Source of the DNA: Parvibaculum sedimenti
GTDB lineage: Bacteria; Pseudomonadota; Alphaproteobacteria; Parvibaculales; Parvibaculaceae
Reading direction: 5' to 3'
Assembly: GCF_009184905.1 (NCBI RefSeq)
Contig: NZ_WESC01000002.1
Location: 1-64,000 of the forward strand
Length of the DNA stretch: 64,000 nucleotides
This document shows positions 26,153-37,156 of this stretch, one piece after another. A program made the translations under genes and the position numbers. Position 1 is the first letter of the stretch. Every line of letters starts with the position of its first letter. The notes under the pieces are model-generated. The model did not search any database. It was not told where the DNA came from and saw nothing but the letters and a program-made list of their open reading frames with translations.

Positions 26153-27286
26153 ATGGCCTTAATGGAACAAACCAAGTCCGCACCAGTCTCTGACGCCGGA
26201 ATTGGAAAGCCGATCATCGAGATCAAGAATGTCTCGAAAATCTTCCCTGGAGGCATGAAGGCAGTCGATGACGTGAACCTGACGGTCGGACGCGGCGAGT
26301 TCTTCGCGCTGCTCGGGCCCTCCGGCTGCGGGAAGACCACGCTTCTGCGCATGCTCGCAGGTTTCGAAACACCGACCAGCGGACAGGTTCTGATCGACGG
26401 CCACGACATGGCGACCGTCGCCCCGAACAAGCGGCCTGTGAACATGGTCTTCCAGTCCTATGCCGTGTTCCCCCACATGTCGGTCGAAAAGAATGTCGGC
26501 TATGGCCTGCGGATGGACGGACGGCCGAACTCGGAAATCAAGCAGCGCGTCGAGGAAGCACTCGAACTCGTCAAGCTGGGCGGCTTCGGCAAGCGCATGC
26601 CGAACGAAATGTCTGGCGGCCAGCGGCAGCGCGTCGCGCTCGCCCGCGCCCTCGTCAAGCGCCCCTCGGTGCTCCTGCTCGACGAGCCGCTCTCCGCGCT
26701 CGACGCGAAACTCCGCGAGGCGATGCAGCTCGAACTGGTGCATCTGCAGGCGACCGTCGGCATCACCTTCGTCATCGTCACACATGACCAGTCGGAAGCG
26801 CTGTCGATGGCCAACCGCATAGCGGTCATGAATGCCGGCAAGGTACGCCAGGTGGCAAGCCCGGCGCAGCTTTACGAATATCCCAATAGCCGCTTCGTTG
26901 CGGATTTCATCGGCAAGATCAATCTCATCAACGCCAAGGCCACGCGCAACGGAGAAAACCGCGTGAAGGTCGAGGCGCCGAATATCGGCGAGCTTGACCT
27001 TGCCGGCAATGTCGAGGGCGACGTGGGGCTGGCCATCAGGCCGGAAAAGATTTTCGTTTCTGAGACGAAGCCGGAAAATCCGGACCTCGTCATCGTGCGC
27101 GGCGAAGTGGGCGAGGTCGCCTATTACGGCAGCTTCAGCAATGTCTTCTTCCATATTGGTGGGGGCACAACGCTGCTCGCCGATATCGGTAACATCTCGC
27201 GCGACATCGAGGAATTCACGTTCAAGAGGGACGAGAAATACTGGCTCTACTGGAAGAAAGGCGACACGCTGGTGCTGGGCGCCTGA
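26153..27286 (+). CDS. Orphan PotA/UgpC-type ABC transporter ATPase
   Basis: 377 residues from ATG 26153 (a second ATG is 9 bp on). Walker A GPSGCGKTT (55-63), Q-loop in VFQSYAVFPHM, the signature MSGGQ (153-157), Walker B VLLLDEP (173-179) and a switch histidine in VTHDQSEAL are complete. A C-terminal TOBE-like domain (about 290-375) marks the PotA/MalK group; the sequence is most like polyamine (PotA) ATPases. No permease or binding protein gene is beside it, so its partners are elsewhere or shared. Confidence 0.88.
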   Translation: MALMEQTKSAPVSDAGIGKPIIEIKNVSKIFPGGMKAVDDVNLTVGRGEFFALLGPSGCGKTTLLRMLAGFETPTSGQVLIDGHDMATVAPNKRPVNMVFQSYAVFPHMSVEKNVGYGLRMDGRPNSEIKQRVEEALELVKLGGFGKRMPNEMSGGQRQRVALARALVKRPSVLLLDEPLSALDAKLREAMQLELVHLQATVGITFVIVTHDQSEALSMANRIAVMNAGKVRQVASPAQLYEYPNSRFVADFIGKINLINAKATRNGENRVKVEAPNIGELDLAGNVEGDVGLAIRPEKIFVSETKPENPDLVIVRGEVGEVAYYGSFSNVFFHIGGGTTLLADIGNISRDIEEFTFKRDEKYWLYWKKGDTLVLGA

Positions 27287-27301
27287 GCGCCCGGCCGCAC
27301 T

Positions 27302-28033
27302 TCAACCCTCGCTACTGTCCTCATCGAGCATTCCGCTCTCGCTCACTCGCGTCATTTCCCGAATGAGCTTCTCCGTGCGCAGAATCGGCAGGATCTCGTT
27401 GACGAGACGAATGCCACGCGCCGCGAGTTCCGCTGCCTCCTGCGAGCCGATGCGGCTGGCAAGATTGCGATAGAACAGCGAGACTTCGTATTTGGCGACA
27501 GCATCCATCATCTGCACATAGATACGGAAATGCTCGTTCCGGTACGAGGCCTCCTCATCGGTAAACCCCGCAGCGCGGCATTCGCCGATAAGTTCGACGA
27601 GGCGTACATTGCGCCGATTCAGCCATTCGCCATCTTCCCGGGCATCGATCGTTACATAACCGAAGCTCGCGAGATCACGAATATCGTCAATGCCGATATT
27701 CGTCTGTGCACAGACATCATCGAGCTTTTGCGGAGCATGACTGATAGATTCACTGAGAAGCGGGCCCACATTCTTTTCGAGCCCGACAAATGCCTCGAGC
27801 TCGCGCGACCGGCCTTCCGCATGGGCCTCGACGAGGGTCTTGATGATGCTGAGAGGCAGAAAGCGCTCTTGCTGTAGCTTGCGGATAAGTTTCAGCCGCG
27901 CGACATGCTCGCGCCCATAGGTCGCAACATTGCGCTTCGGCCGCTCCGGCTCGGGCAGCAGCCCCTCCCGGATATAAAAGCGAATGGTCTCACGCCCTAC
28001 CCCGGTCTCCCGCTCCAGCTCCTTCATCTTCAT
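27302..28033 (-). CDS. MerR-family transcriptional regulator
   Basis: About 243 residues from the ATG at 28033; a TTG at 28039 has a better spaced GGAGGGG site and is an alternative. The N-terminal winged helix (MKELERETGVGRETIRFYIREG) and the following wing with KLIRKLQQERFLPL are MerR-like. The effector half has no recognised metal-binding loop; C109 and C159 are isolated. It follows the thiolase on the same strand, separated by a strong hairpin. The target is unknown. Confidence 0.8.
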   Translation of the reverse strand: MKMKELERETGVGRETIRFYIREGLLPEPERPKRNVATYGREHVARLKLIRKLQQERFLPLSIIKTLVEAHAEGRSRELEAFVGLEKNVGPLLSESISHAPQKLDDVCAQTNIGIDDIRDLASFGYVTIDAREDGEWLNRRNVRLVELIGECRAAGFTDEEASYRNEHFRIYVQMMDAVAKYEVSLFYRNLASRIGSQEAAELAARGIRLVNEILPILRTEKLIREMTRVSESGMLDEDSSEG

Positions 28034-28142
28034 TCGCAAATCGGCACCCCTCCGTAGACCATTTGCGTACAGTCTACCAAATATCGTCCGAGGTGGGACT
28101 GCATAATAAGCAAGAAAGAAAAGCGAACGGTGCCAAGCCAAC

Positions 28143-28173
28143 AAAAAAGGGCGGAGCATTAAGCTCCGCCCTT
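28143..28173 (-). terminator. Rho-independent terminator of the thiolase gene
   Basis: An 11-bp perfect stem AAGGGCGGAGC / GCTCCGCCCTT (28147-28157 and 28163-28173) has a 5-nt loop and is followed, on the minus strand, by a TTTTTT run. It lies 24 bp beyond the thiolase stop and ahead of the MerR gene. Confidence 0.85.
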
Positions 28174-28196
28174 CCGCATGCATACAAATGATGCTT

Positions 28197-29369
<1,173 letters not shown>

Positions 29370-29728
29370 GGTGAACTCCCTGTGAGAACCGATCGTTCGC
29401 CGTCAAAGGCTTTCGACCGGGTGTTACGAAATATGGTTTCGCCTGGCCGCCAGACCGGACATGCGGGAACGCTTGTTCACCGCGCAGGGTCTGCGCCGCC
29501 ACTCCTCATTCCCATATCGTGCCGAAAAGCCAATATCCAAGCCAATTTTATGGGCAAGCCATCTTGACGTAGGGGAACGGCGGCTGCGTCACCCCGCTCC
29601 CTGCTGCTCAAATTTGCGCAGACCCGAACGAAGCGCCAGACCGCCGCCATGGAACAAATGAGAACACGCAAATGAGAACGGGGGCCGTCGGCCCCCGTCA
29701 TATTTTCACATTGTCGCTGACGCGAATT
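29370..29728. other. 359-bp gap between the thiolase and cysA genes; no gene seen
   Basis: No convincing coding frame. The left part is the thiolase promoter region. The right part has the hairpin at 29678-29698 and short direct GAAC repeats near 29652-29679. Nothing else was recognised. Confidence 0.6.
29678..29698. terminator. Hairpin downstream of cysA
   Basis: ACGGGGGCC (29678-29686) pairs perfectly with GGCCCCCGT (29690-29698) around a 3-nt loop. It lies 30 bp past the cysA stop on the minus strand and has no long T-tract. Confidence 0.55.
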
Positions 29729-30841
29729 TCAGTCGCGCTTGAAGATGCGCGCGGCGATCGCCCGCACACGCACCTGCCGCCCCTCACGCACCTCACCCAC
29801 CTCGAAAAGCTCGCGCGGCACTTCCGCTTCGATGGGCTCCGCACGGCCCTCGACATCGAGTTCGATCGTCACCGAAGCGCCGAAGGGCCGGACCGCGCGA
29901 ACCGTCGCGGGCGCGCCACCCGGCTGATCGCGCGAGACGATCTCGAGTTCGTGGCCACGCACATATGCCACCGCCGGGCCGTCGCGATAGGTCTCACCAT
30001 CCGGCACCGGCAGCACGCTGCCCAGCACTTCCGCTTCGCCATCCTTGAGCACGGTGTCGACGCGCGTGACATTGCCCAGAAACTCGCAGACGAAAGGCGT
30101 CGCCGGATCATCATAAATTTCGCTCGGCGTTCCGATCTGATCGATCTGGCCTCGACTCATGATGACGACGCGGTCGGCGAGCTCCAGCGCCTCTTCCTGA
30201 TCATGTGTGACAAAAATCGTGGTGAGGCCCGTCTCATGGTGAATCTGGCGGAGCCAGCGGCGCAGATCCTTGCGGACCTTAGCGTCGAGCGCGCCGAAAG
30301 GCTCGTCAAGCAGCAGAACGGTCGGCTCGATGGCGAGAGCGCGGGCGAGCGCTACGCGCTGCCGCTGGCCGCCCGAGAGCTGGCTCGGGAAGCGCTTGTC
30401 GAGCCCCTGAAGCTGCACCAGCTCAAGCAAACGACGTACACGCCGCGCGATCTCGCGCTCGCGTGGACGCTCGGCCCGGGGCCGTACCCGCAGGCCGAAG
30501 GCGATGTTGTCGAACACCGTCATGTGCCGGAAGAGTGCGTATTGCTGGAAGACGAATCCGACGCGCCGCTCGCGCAGGCTGAGATTTGTCGCATCGACGC
30601 CGTGAAAGTGGATGCGTCCTTCATCCGGCGACGAAAGACCGGCAATGGCGCGCAGAAGCGTCGTCTTGCCCGAGCCCGACGGCCCGAGCAACGCCAGAAG
30701 CTCGCCCGGCCGAACGGTAAGCGAAACGCCATTGAGAGCCGCGAAGCTGCCGAAGCTCTTGCGCAGATCCTCGACGTCGATGCGCACGGGCGACTGGTTC
30801 GGTCGCGCGTCGTCGCGCGTATCACGTTGTTCCGTCGTCAC
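29729..30841 (-). CDS. cysA: Sulfate/thiosulfate ABC transporter ATPase
   Basis: 370 residues from the GTG at 30841, which lies 4 bp after the cysW stop; a longer frame overlapping cysW was rejected. Walker [10 protein letters not shown] (53-61), signature LSGGQ (155-159) and Walker B VLLLDEP (175-181) are intact. The C-terminal third is a TOBE-like regulatory domain. It powers sulfate import together with CysT, CysW and the binding protein. It is the last gene of the operon. Confidence 0.93.
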   Translation of the reverse strand: MTTEQRDTRDDARPNQSPVRIDVEDLRKSFGSFAALNGVSLTVRPGELLALLGPSGSGKTTLLRAIAGLSSPDEGRIHFHGVDATNLSLRERRVGFVFQQYALFRHMTVFDNIAFGLRVRPRAERPREREIARRVRRLLELVQLQGLDKRFPSQLSGGQRQRVALARALAIEPTVLLLDEPFGALDAKVRKDLRRWLRQIHHETGLTTIFVTHDQEEALELADRVVIMSRGQIDQIGTPSEIYDDPATPFVCEFLGNVTRVDTVLKDGEAEVLGSVLPVPDGETYRDGPAVAYVRGHELEIVSRDQPGGAPATVRAVRPFGASVTIELDVEGRAEPIEAEVPRELFEVGEVREGRQVRVRAIAARIFKRD

Positions 30842-30845
30842 GCGA

Positions 30846-31709
30846 TCAGTGCCCCCCCGCCGCGGCAAGCTCACGACCGTAGCGCCATTCGAGGACGGTC
30901 TTGAGAACGAGGGTGACGAGCGCGAGGAGAGCCAGAAGCGAGGCAACCGCAAAGGCTGCAACGAAATTGTACTCATTGTAGAGAATCTCCACATGAAGCG
31001 GCATGGTGTTGGTGAGGCCGCGAATATGTCCGGACACGACCGAGACGGCACCGAATTCGCCCATGGCGCGCGCATTGCAGAGCAGCACGCCATAAAGCAG
31101 CGCCCATTTCACATTCGGAAGCGTAACGCTCCAGAAGGTGCGGAAACCGCCGGCGCCGAGCGACAGCGCGGCTTCCTCATCGTCATTGCCTTGCGCCTGC
31201 ATGATTGGAATGAGCTGACGCGCGACGAAGGGAAAGGTAACGAAGATCGTTGCAAGCACGATGCCCGGCACGGCAAAGATGATCTGGATGTGATGCGCAA
31301 CGAGCCACGGCCCCAAAAAGCCCTGCGCGCCGAAAAGCAGCACATAGACAAGACCCGAGATAACGGGCGAGACCGAGAAGGGAAGATCGATCAGGGTGAT
31401 CAGAAAGCTCTTCGCCGGAAACTCGAACTTCGCAATGGCCCATGAGGCAGCAAGCCCGAAGACAACATTGGCTGGAACCGCGATCGCGGAAACGATGAGC
31501 GTGAGCCGGATGGCCGACAACGCATCGGGTTCGATCAGCGCGGCAAAATAGGCCTGAAGCCCATGGCGCAGCGCCTCAACGAAGACGACAACGAGCGGCA
31601 GGACGAGAAAGGCAGCAAGATAGACTATCGCCAATCCGATGAGCGTCCACTTGGCGAGCGGGCTCTCGCTGATCGGCGATCCGGCTTCTCTCTTTGTGTT
31701 ATCGGCCAT
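30846..31709 (-). CDS. cysW: Sulfate ABC transporter permease
   Basis: 287 residues with six or so membrane helices. The permease loop contains the EAAL-type motif ([23 protein letters not shown]) that contacts the ATPase. It is 9 bp downstream of cysT and 4 bp before cysA, so translation is coupled. Confidence 0.93.
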   Translation of the reverse strand: MADNTKREAGSPISESPLAKWTLIGLAIVYLAAFLVLPLVVVFVEALRHGLQAYFAALIEPDALSAIRLTLIVSAIAVPANVVFGLAASWAIAKFEFPAKSFLITLIDLPFSVSPVISGLVYVLLFGAQGFLGPWLVAHHIQIIFAVPGIVLATIFVTFPFVARQLIPIMQAQGNDDEEAALSLGAGGFRTFWSVTLPNVKWALLYGVLLCNARAMGEFGAVSVVSGHIRGLTNTMPLHVEILYNEYNFVAAFAVASLLALLALVTLVLKTVLEWRYGRELAAAGGH

Positions 31710-31718
31710 GATCTTTCC

Positions 31719-32579
31719 TCAGCTCGCAAAGCCGGTGCGCCGCCTGCTCCAGGCCTGCAGCAGATTGACGATCAGAAGAACAATGAAGGAAAGCAACAGC
31801 ATGACCGTCGCGACCGCTGTCGCCCCGCCATAGTTGAATTCTTCGAGTCTGATGATGATGAGCAGCGGCGCGATCTCGGACTTGTAGGGAAGATTGCCCG
31901 CAATGAAGATGATCGAACCATATTCACCGACCGCGCGTGCGAAGGCGAGCGCGAAGCCGGTGAGCAGCGGCGGCAGCAGCGCCGGAAAGATCACACGCAA
32001 GACAGTCTGGAAGCGCGTCGCTCCGAGCGTGGCGGCCGCTTCCTCGAGTTCGGGTTCAAGATCGTTGAGGACCGGCTGCAGCGTGCGCACGACGAAAGGA
32101 AGGCCGATGAAGACACAGGCGACGACAACGCCGAGCGGCGTGAAGGCGACCCTGATTCCGACATCGGCAAGAAGCGAGCCGATCCATCCATTCGGCGCAT
32201 ATAGCGCGGCGAGCGCAAGGCCCGAAACAGCGGTCGGCAAAGCGAAAGGAAGATCGATCGCGGCGTCGACGAGTCGCCGTCCGGGAAAGCTGTAACGCAC
32301 CAGTACCCAGGCGACGAGAAGTCCGGCAATCGCATTGACCGCGGCGCCGGCCAGCGCCGCCCCGAAGCTGAGCTTCAGGGCGGCCACTGTTCTCTCATCG
32401 GAAGCGAGTTCCCAGAAACCCGACCAGCCAAGACCCGCCGACCGGATGAAGACGCCTGCGAGCGGAATGAGCACGATGAGCCCGAGATAGGCCATCGAGA
32501 AGCCGAGGGTCAGGCCGAAGCCGGGCATCACCGAAGGTGCCCGTCGCGGCAATCGCTCTGTCAAAATGGCAAGGCTCAT
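31719..32579 (-). CDS. cysT: Sulfate ABC transporter permease
   Basis: 286 residues with six predicted helices; EEAAATLGATRFQTVLRVIFPALLPP is the ATPase-contact loop. First of the permease pair, followed after 9 bp by cysW. The 276-bp gap to the upstream sulfate-binding gene contains an odd in-frame open stretch. Confidence 0.93.
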   Translation of the reverse strand: MSLAILTERLPRRAPSVMPGFGLTLGFSMAYLGLIVLIPLAGVFIRSAGLGWSGFWELASDERTVAALKLSFGAALAGAAVNAIAGLLVAWVLVRYSFPGRRLVDAAIDLPFALPTAVSGLALAALYAPNGWIGSLLADVGIRVAFTPLGVVVACVFIGLPFVVRTLQPVLNDLEPELEEAAATLGATRFQTVLRVIFPALLPPLLTGFALAFARAVGEYGSIIFIAGNLPYKSEIAPLLIIIRLEEFNYGGATAVATVMLLLSFIVLLIVNLLQAWSRRRTGFAS

Positions 32580-32618
32580 GGCAGAACACTCACACGGTCA
32601 TTCAATGGGTCGACAGAT

Positions 32619-32855
32619 TTACCAGATAACGCCGAGGCGCGTAACGATTGGGTCGCCCTCGCTCTTCACGCTGGATTTTTTGGCGTCGAAGCACACGCCA
32701 TCCACAAGAAAGCATAGGTAATTGTTTGGGCACGAGTTGAGCCCGACGCTGTAATTGTCTTCCGCGCCTCCATTCGAAAGCGGGAAGGATTCCTTCGGCT
32801 CGAGCCGTGTTCGAAAATCGATCGAGCGGAAAGGTGAAGTGAGCAGCGCGGCTCG
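32619..32855 (-). other. In-frame open extension after the sulfate-binding protein stop
   Basis: Directly after the sbp TGA at 32856-32858, the same frame stays open for 78 codons to a TAA at 32619-32621. The translated stretch has four cysteines, a short CLFVDGVCFDAKK-like segment, and no good start codon. Codon use is not strongly GC3-biased. It may be chance, a remnant gene, or a readthrough tail; I cannot tell. Confidence 0.25.
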
Positions 32856-33875
32856 TCAGGGCCTGTAGATCTGGTCGAAGATGCCGCCGTCGCCGAAATA
32901 GAGTTTCTGTGCCTTGCGCCAGCCGCCGAACTTCCCGTCGATGGTCACGAGTTCAATGGCAGGAAAGCGCGCGAGATCTTTTGGGTCGGCAGCCGCGGTA
33001 TCGCGCGGGCGATAGAAATTCGCAGCGGCGAGCTTCTGCGCCTGGGGCGTGTAGAGAAACCTCAGATAGGCCTCCGCCACCTTGCGCGTGCCGTTGCTGT
33101 CGGCGTTGTCATCGATCAGGGCGACGGGCGGTTCGGTGAGAATGGAGATCGACGGATAGACGACCTCGAACTGGTCCGGGAACTGCTTCAGGATCAGATA
33201 GGATTCATTTTCCCAGTTGATCAGCACGTCGCCAAGGCCACGCTGCGCGAAAGTCGTCGTCGAACCGCGGGCGCCGGTATCGAGCACGGGCACGTTCTTG
33301 TAGAGAGCGGTGATGAATTCCCGGATCTTCGCCTGGTCGCCGCCGAATGCCTTGTCGGCATAGGCCCAGGCAGCGAGGAAGTTCCAGCGCGCTCCGCCCG
33401 AGGTCTTCGGATTCGGCGTGATGACGGCGACGCCCGGCTTCACCAGATCGTTCCAATCCTTGATGCCCTTGGGGTTACCCTTGCGCACGACGAAATTGAT
33501 CGTCGAGGTATAGGGCGAGCTGTTGTTCGGAAGACGCGATTGCCAGCTGATTGGCAACTTGCCGCTCAGCGCCGCGATCTGGTCGATATCCGCCGCAAGT
33601 GCCAGCGTGACCACATCCGCGGACAGACCGTCGATCACGGCGCGGGCCTGCTTGCCGGACCCGCCATGCGACTGACGAATGTTGACGGTCTCGCCGGTCT
33701 TCGCCTTCCAGTCGGCGGCGAACTCCTTGTTCACAGCCTCATAGAGCTCACGTGTCGGATCGTAGGAAACATTGAGCAGAGTTGTATCGGCGCGCACTTC
33801 GAACGCCGATGCGATGAGGAGGAGCAAAGCGCCGAGAAGCAGCGCCGCTTTTTTCGACAAGGTATCGAGGGTCAT
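32856..33875 (-). CDS. sbp: Sulfate-binding periplasmic protein
   Basis: 339 residues from the ATG at 33875, preceded by GAGAGGA. The signal peptide is about 29 residues, ending VRA-DTT. The mature protein opens [17 protein letters not shown] and includes [16 protein letters not shown] and [16 protein letters not shown], all standard for sulfate-binding proteins. It delivers sulfate to CysT-CysW. An upstream TTGACA (34035-34040 on the minus strand) could be a -35 element. Confidence 0.93.
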   Translation of the reverse strand: MTLDTLSKKAALLLGALLLLIASAFEVRADTTLLNVSYDPTRELYEAVNKEFAADWKAKTGETVNIRQSHGGSGKQARAVIDGLSADVVTLALAADIDQIAALSGKLPISWQSRLPNNSSPYTSTINFVVRKGNPKGIKDWNDLVKPGVAVITPNPKTSGGARWNFLAAWAYADKAFGGDQAKIREFITALYKNVPVLDTGARGSTTTFAQRGLGDVLINWENESYLILKQFPDQFEVVYPSISILTEPPVALIDDNADSNGTRKVAEAYLRFLYTPQAQKLAAANFYRPRDTAAADPKDLARFPAIELVTIDGKFGGWRKAQKLYFGDGGIFDQIYRP

Positions 33876-34050
33876 GATCGGTCCTCTCTGTCGGCATGAG
33901 AATACTTGGCCATTCGGGGTTTGCGTAACCGTTGGAACTCGCCGCCATTCATGACGGCGAGATTCCGGCCCCGGCATGTGAAGGGGAAACTCTTCAAAAT
34001 CCACTTTCATTTCGATCAAATCACTAGAGTTAAATGTCAAAATTTTTTAC

Positions 34051-34491
34051 TCAGGTTGTGAGCGACTCGGCATGTGCTGCCCCGCGGCGAGCCTGCTCCA
34101 GCGTCAGACCGTCGAGAATCTCGGCGGCGGAATCGCGCACCTGGCGCATCGCACGGCGGATGGCGCAGGCCTTTTCGTCCGCGCAATCGACACAGCGGCG
34201 GTAGCGCGTGAGGCTCGCGCAGGGAATGGGCGCGAGCGGGCCATCCATGATCCGCACGATCTGCCCGAAGGTGATCGTGTCAGCCGGTTTTGCCAGCGTA
34301 TAGCCGCCATGCTTGCCACGATGGCTATGCACGAGCCCCTGCTTGCGCAGTTCCAGCAGGATCAGCTCGAGAAACTTGCGAGGTACGTTCTGCTGCTCGG
34401 CGATATCGCCGGCCTGCAGCAGTTCCCCGTTTTCCTGGTTGGCGAGAGCGAGCATGGCTTTGAGTGCGTATTTGGCTTTTTGCGAAAGCAT
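34051..34491 (-). CDS. Rrf2-family regulator with four conserved-type cysteines
   Basis: 146 residues. An N-terminal winged helix-turn-helix (1-85; MLSQKAKYALKAMLALAN, with HRGKHGGYTLAKP as the wing) marks the Rrf2 family. Cysteines C91, C100, C103 and C109 are arranged differently from the three IscR cysteines. The family includes CymR-type sulfur-metabolism repressors and Fe-S sensors. The gene lies directly upstream of the sulfate uptake operon, on the same strand, so it probably regulates it. Whether it senses a thiol, O-acetylserine or an Fe-S cluster is open. Confidence 0.85.
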   Translation of the reverse strand: MLSQKAKYALKAMLALANQENGELLQAGDIAEQQNVPRKFLELILLELRKQGLVHSHRGKHGGYTLAKPADTITFGQIVRIMDGPLAPIPCASLTRYRRCVDCADEKACAIRRAMRQVRDSAAEILDGLTLEQARRGAAHAESLTT

Positions 34492-34496
34492 TTTGT

Positions 34497-34538
34497 CTAT
34501 CTGTCTAATAGGTAGTTAAACGCGATCCACGATGTCAA
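34497..34538 (-). promoter_or_regulatory. Candidate promoter and dyad upstream of the Rrf2 gene
   Basis: On the minus strand TTGACA (34538-34533) is followed 18 bp later by TACCTA (34514-34509). CTATTAGACAGATAG (34511-34497) is a weak dyad overlapping the -10 and ends 5 bp before the ATG, suggesting autoregulation. Assigned by eye only. Confidence 0.4.
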
Positions 34539-34648
34539 CCAGATATTTACACTAATTGGCAGGAATCACTGTTTAATTACAGTTTATATTTGTTGTTTTA
34601 CAGAAGCTCTTGTGTCTCTATCGACCCAGTCGATTATGACAAAAGCGA

Positions 34649-34693
34649 CGGCATTCCGAAACCAGCGATAAATCACCGGATTTCAGAATGCCG
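34649..34693 (-). terminator. Hairpin after the flavin monooxygenase gene
   Basis: CGGCATTC(C)GAAA (34649-34661) pairs with TTTC(A)GAATGCCG (34681-34693) with one mismatch and a 19-nt loop. It lies 27 bp beyond the stop of the operon's last gene. Confidence 0.55.
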
Positions 34694-34720
34694 AAAGGAC
34701 GTCGATATAGCAGTGGAGCC

Positions 34721-36223
34721 TCAGGCGGGCGAAGTACCGGACGCGAGATAAGCGTTCCAGGCCGCGAGGAGATTCCTCGCCTCTCCCCTGCCAAACACAT
34801 AGCGGTCCGGGCGAACGAGTACGGCCTCGGAATCCGCGAGCGTGGATTTAACCCGATCGCCTTCATCCAGAAGAGAAGGATCGGAGAGCGCCATGGCAAA
34901 GCCCCCTCCGGCGCGGAAAGAAGACGCAGCCGCCTCGCCGCCGTCGCGGAAGAGAAGGATAGGCGCGAGGCCTGCGACATCGTCAAGCCTCTTTCGACCT
35001 TCGCCAGTTTCGAGCCAAGGCTCAGGGAAGATGGTGCCAGCCAGCACATCGCCGCGCTGGACGCCGCTCGCGAGCCCGATCGTATCGGGCATCACCACAA
35101 ACCGCTCGCCTTCCGGCTTCGATAGCATGTCGCGGTCGCGGGCGGCCGCCTCCTTTTCATTCTGCGTACAGACGACTTTGCCCATGAAAACCGCCATCTC
35201 CGTGATGGCCCGCACATGCGGCTCGCGCTCCGCCTGATAGGTATCCAGCAACGCCTCGTCTGCACGCCCCTGAAGAACAGCAGCGAGTTTCCATGCGAGG
35301 TTGGCGGCATCGCGCGTGCCGGAGCAAAGCCCCTGCCCGAGAAAGGGCGGCATCTGGTGCGCCGCATCACCCGCAAGCATCACGCGCCCCTTACGCCATT
35401 CCTTCGCGATGACGGCATGGAAGCGATAGACGGCGCGGCGGTCGATCTCGACGGAGGCCGGATCGACGAATGGCCCGAGCAGATCGTCGATGAATTCGTC
35501 GCCGACGACCTCTTCCGGCGTTTCGCCCGGACGCAGCATGAATTCCCAGCGATGTCGGCCCGGTGACATCGGCACGGAGGTGACGGGACGCCGGGGATCG
35601 CAATGCTGCAATCCGATGGTGGTGAGGCGTTCACGCCCATCTTTCAGACGGGCATCGATCACGAGCCACGGCTCGTCGAAACCCATGTCGTCAAGCTCGA
35701 TGCGCGCGATGCGCCGCACAATGCTCTGCCCGCCATCGCAACCGATGAGATATTTAGCCTCGACGTCATAGGCGCCGTGTGGCCCCGCAATCCCGGCAAT
35801 GACGCCATCGTCGCTCGCGCTATAGGACGTGAGCGCATGACCGAGCCTCGCCGAAACGCCTGAAATCTCACCAAGCCGCGCGCGCAGCGCATGTTCGAGA
35901 GTCGGTTGATGAAACATGGAGCTTTGTGGAAAGCCCGTCGCGGTCGTGACCTCGCCCGGCTTGAAACCCATCAGTAACGAGCCATCGCGCGAGCGGAACT
36001 CATAGGCCGAAAGTGGCTGGCTCGCCTGTGACACCGCCTCGGCGCCGCCGGCCAGATGGAGAAGACGCATGGTTTCGTGGTCGAGATGCGCCGCGCGCGG
36101 CATCGGATAGACGCTCGTGTCGCGATCGATCGCCATCACCGAGATGCCGAGACGACCGAGATAAACCGCGAGAGCCGCCCCCACCGGACCGAGCCCAGAA
36201 ATCAGCACATCGGTCTTTTCCAT
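34721..36223 (-). CDS. MhpA-like FAD-dependent aromatic monooxygenase
   Basis: 500 residues from the ATG at 36223, preceded by GGGAGG. The N-terminal FAD motif is ISGLGPVGAALAVYLGRLG (GxGxxG), with the DG motif IGCDGGQSIVRR and the second FAD-binding motif GDAAHQMPPFLGQGLCSG. These are features of class A hydroxylases such as MhpA (3-hydroxyphenylpropionate 2-hydroxylase) and phenol hydroxylases. It should hydroxylate a phenolic ring using NAD(P)H and oxygen. It is the last gene of the TetR-headed operon; the substrate is unknown. Confidence 0.85.
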   Translation of the reverse strand: MEKTDVLISGLGPVGAALAVYLGRLGISVMAIDRDTSVYPMPRAAHLDHETMRLLHLAGGAEAVSQASQPLSAYEFRSRDGSLLMGFKPGEVTTATGFPQSSMFHQPTLEHALRARLGEISGVSARLGHALTSYSASDDGVIAGIAGPHGAYDVEAKYLIGCDGGQSIVRRIARIELDDMGFDEPWLVIDARLKDGRERLTTIGLQHCDPRRPVTSVPMSPGRHRWEFMLRPGETPEEVVGDEFIDDLLGPFVDPASVEIDRRAVYRFHAVIAKEWRKGRVMLAGDAAHQMPPFLGQGLCSGTRDAANLAWKLAAVLQGRADEALLDTYQAEREPHVRAITEMAVFMGKVVCTQNEKEAAARDRDMLSKPEGERFVVMPDTIGLASGVQRGDVLAGTIFPEPWLETGEGRKRLDDVAGLAPILLFRDGGEAAASSFRAGGGFAMALSDPSLLDEGDRVKSTLADSEAVLVRPDRYVFGRGEARNLLAAWNAYLASGTSPA

Positions 36224-36249
36224 TTTCTTCCCTCCCCGATAGTCCCGCC

Positions 36250-37122
36250 TCAGGCGATAACCGTTTCGCCCTTTTCCGCCACGACGCTGTTTTCGATGTA
36301 GCCGAGCTTTTCGATCTCGACTTTCACCACGTCGCCAGCCTTCAGGAAGACAGGCGGCTTCATCGCGATGCCGACGCCGCCCGACGTGCCACTGAAGATC
36401 ACGTCGCCCGGTTCGAGCGTGAAGGCCTGCGTGAGATGCGCCACCTGATCGAAGCAATTGAAGATCAGGTGCTTCGTGTTGGAGTTCTGGCGCAATTCGC
36501 CGTTGACCCAGCACTTGATGTCGAGCGCGTGTGGATTGCCGACCTCGTCGGGCGTGACGATCCAGGGCCCCATGGGTCCATGGGTGTCGAAGCTCTTGCC
36601 GATCTGCCATGTGTTGGTGCGGAGCTGCCAGTCGCGCACGCTGACATCGTTGCCGACGAAATAGCCGGCGATCACCTCATGCGCGCGCTCGACCGGTACA
36701 TGACGGCAGCGCTTGCCGATGACGAAGCACATCTCGGCTTCGTAATCGAGCATGGTCGAGACGACCGGCAGATCGATCGCGCCATACGGATCCTGCGCGC
36801 AATTATGCTGCTTGTTGAACCAGACCTGGTTTTCAGGCAGCGGCATGCCGCTTTCCTCGACGTGGTCGCGATAGTTGAGGCCGATGGCGAGAATCTTGCC
36901 GGGCTTCAGCACCGGCGCGCGCAGCGTGACTTCGGAAAGCGGAATCGCCGACGCCGAGGCCGTCACGTCGCGCGCCGCCTTCATCGCAGCGTTGCCCGCC
37001 TCGAGAAACGCCGTCATTTCCTGCGGAAGAGCAGGCGCGGTGACGGAGAGATCGACGATGCCCTGATCGCGAACGAGGCCGATGCGTGTGCGGCCCTGAT
37101 GCGTGAAGGTTGCGAGTTTCAT
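36250..37122 (-). CDS. Fumarylacetoacetate hydrolase (FAA) family protein
   Basis: 290 residues from ATG 37122. The FAA fold is clear: LAIGLNYRDHVEESG, LDYEAEMCFVIGKRCR with metal-binding acids, and GNDVSVRDWQ. Family members cleave acyl-pyruvates or decarboxylate/hydrate meta-cleavage products. It lies between a ring-cleavage dioxygenase and a ring hydroxylase in one operon, so it probably acts on the ring-cleavage product or its hydrolysis product. The exact reaction cannot be read from the sequence. Confidence 0.88.
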   Translation of the reverse strand: MKLATFTHQGRTRIGLVRDQGIVDLSVTAPALPQEMTAFLEAGNAAMKAARDVTASASAIPLSEVTLRAPVLKPGKILAIGLNYRDHVEESGMPLPENQVWFNKQHNCAQDPYGAIDLPVVSTMLDYEAEMCFVIGKRCRHVPVERAHEVIAGYFVGNDVSVRDWQLRTNTWQIGKSFDTHGPMGPWIVTPDEVGNPHALDIKCWVNGELRQNSNTKHLIFNCFDQVAHLTQAFTLEPGDVIFSGTSGGVGIAMKPPVFLKAGDVVKVEIEKLGYIENSVVAEKGETVIA

Positions 37123-37156
37123 ATGCCTAGTCCTCTTGCGAAAGTGAATGTAGAGA

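Noticed and set aside
29652-29679. Repeated GAAC triplets as a possible SOS (LexA) box
   Set aside because: The spacings are 6 and 10 nt, not the 7 nt of the alphaproteobacterial GAAC-N7-GAAC box, and no SOS gene is adjacent.
30842-31093. Longer cysA start inside cysW
   Set aside because: It would overlap cysW extensively and its residues are not CysA-like; the GTG 4 bp after cysW fits the family start.
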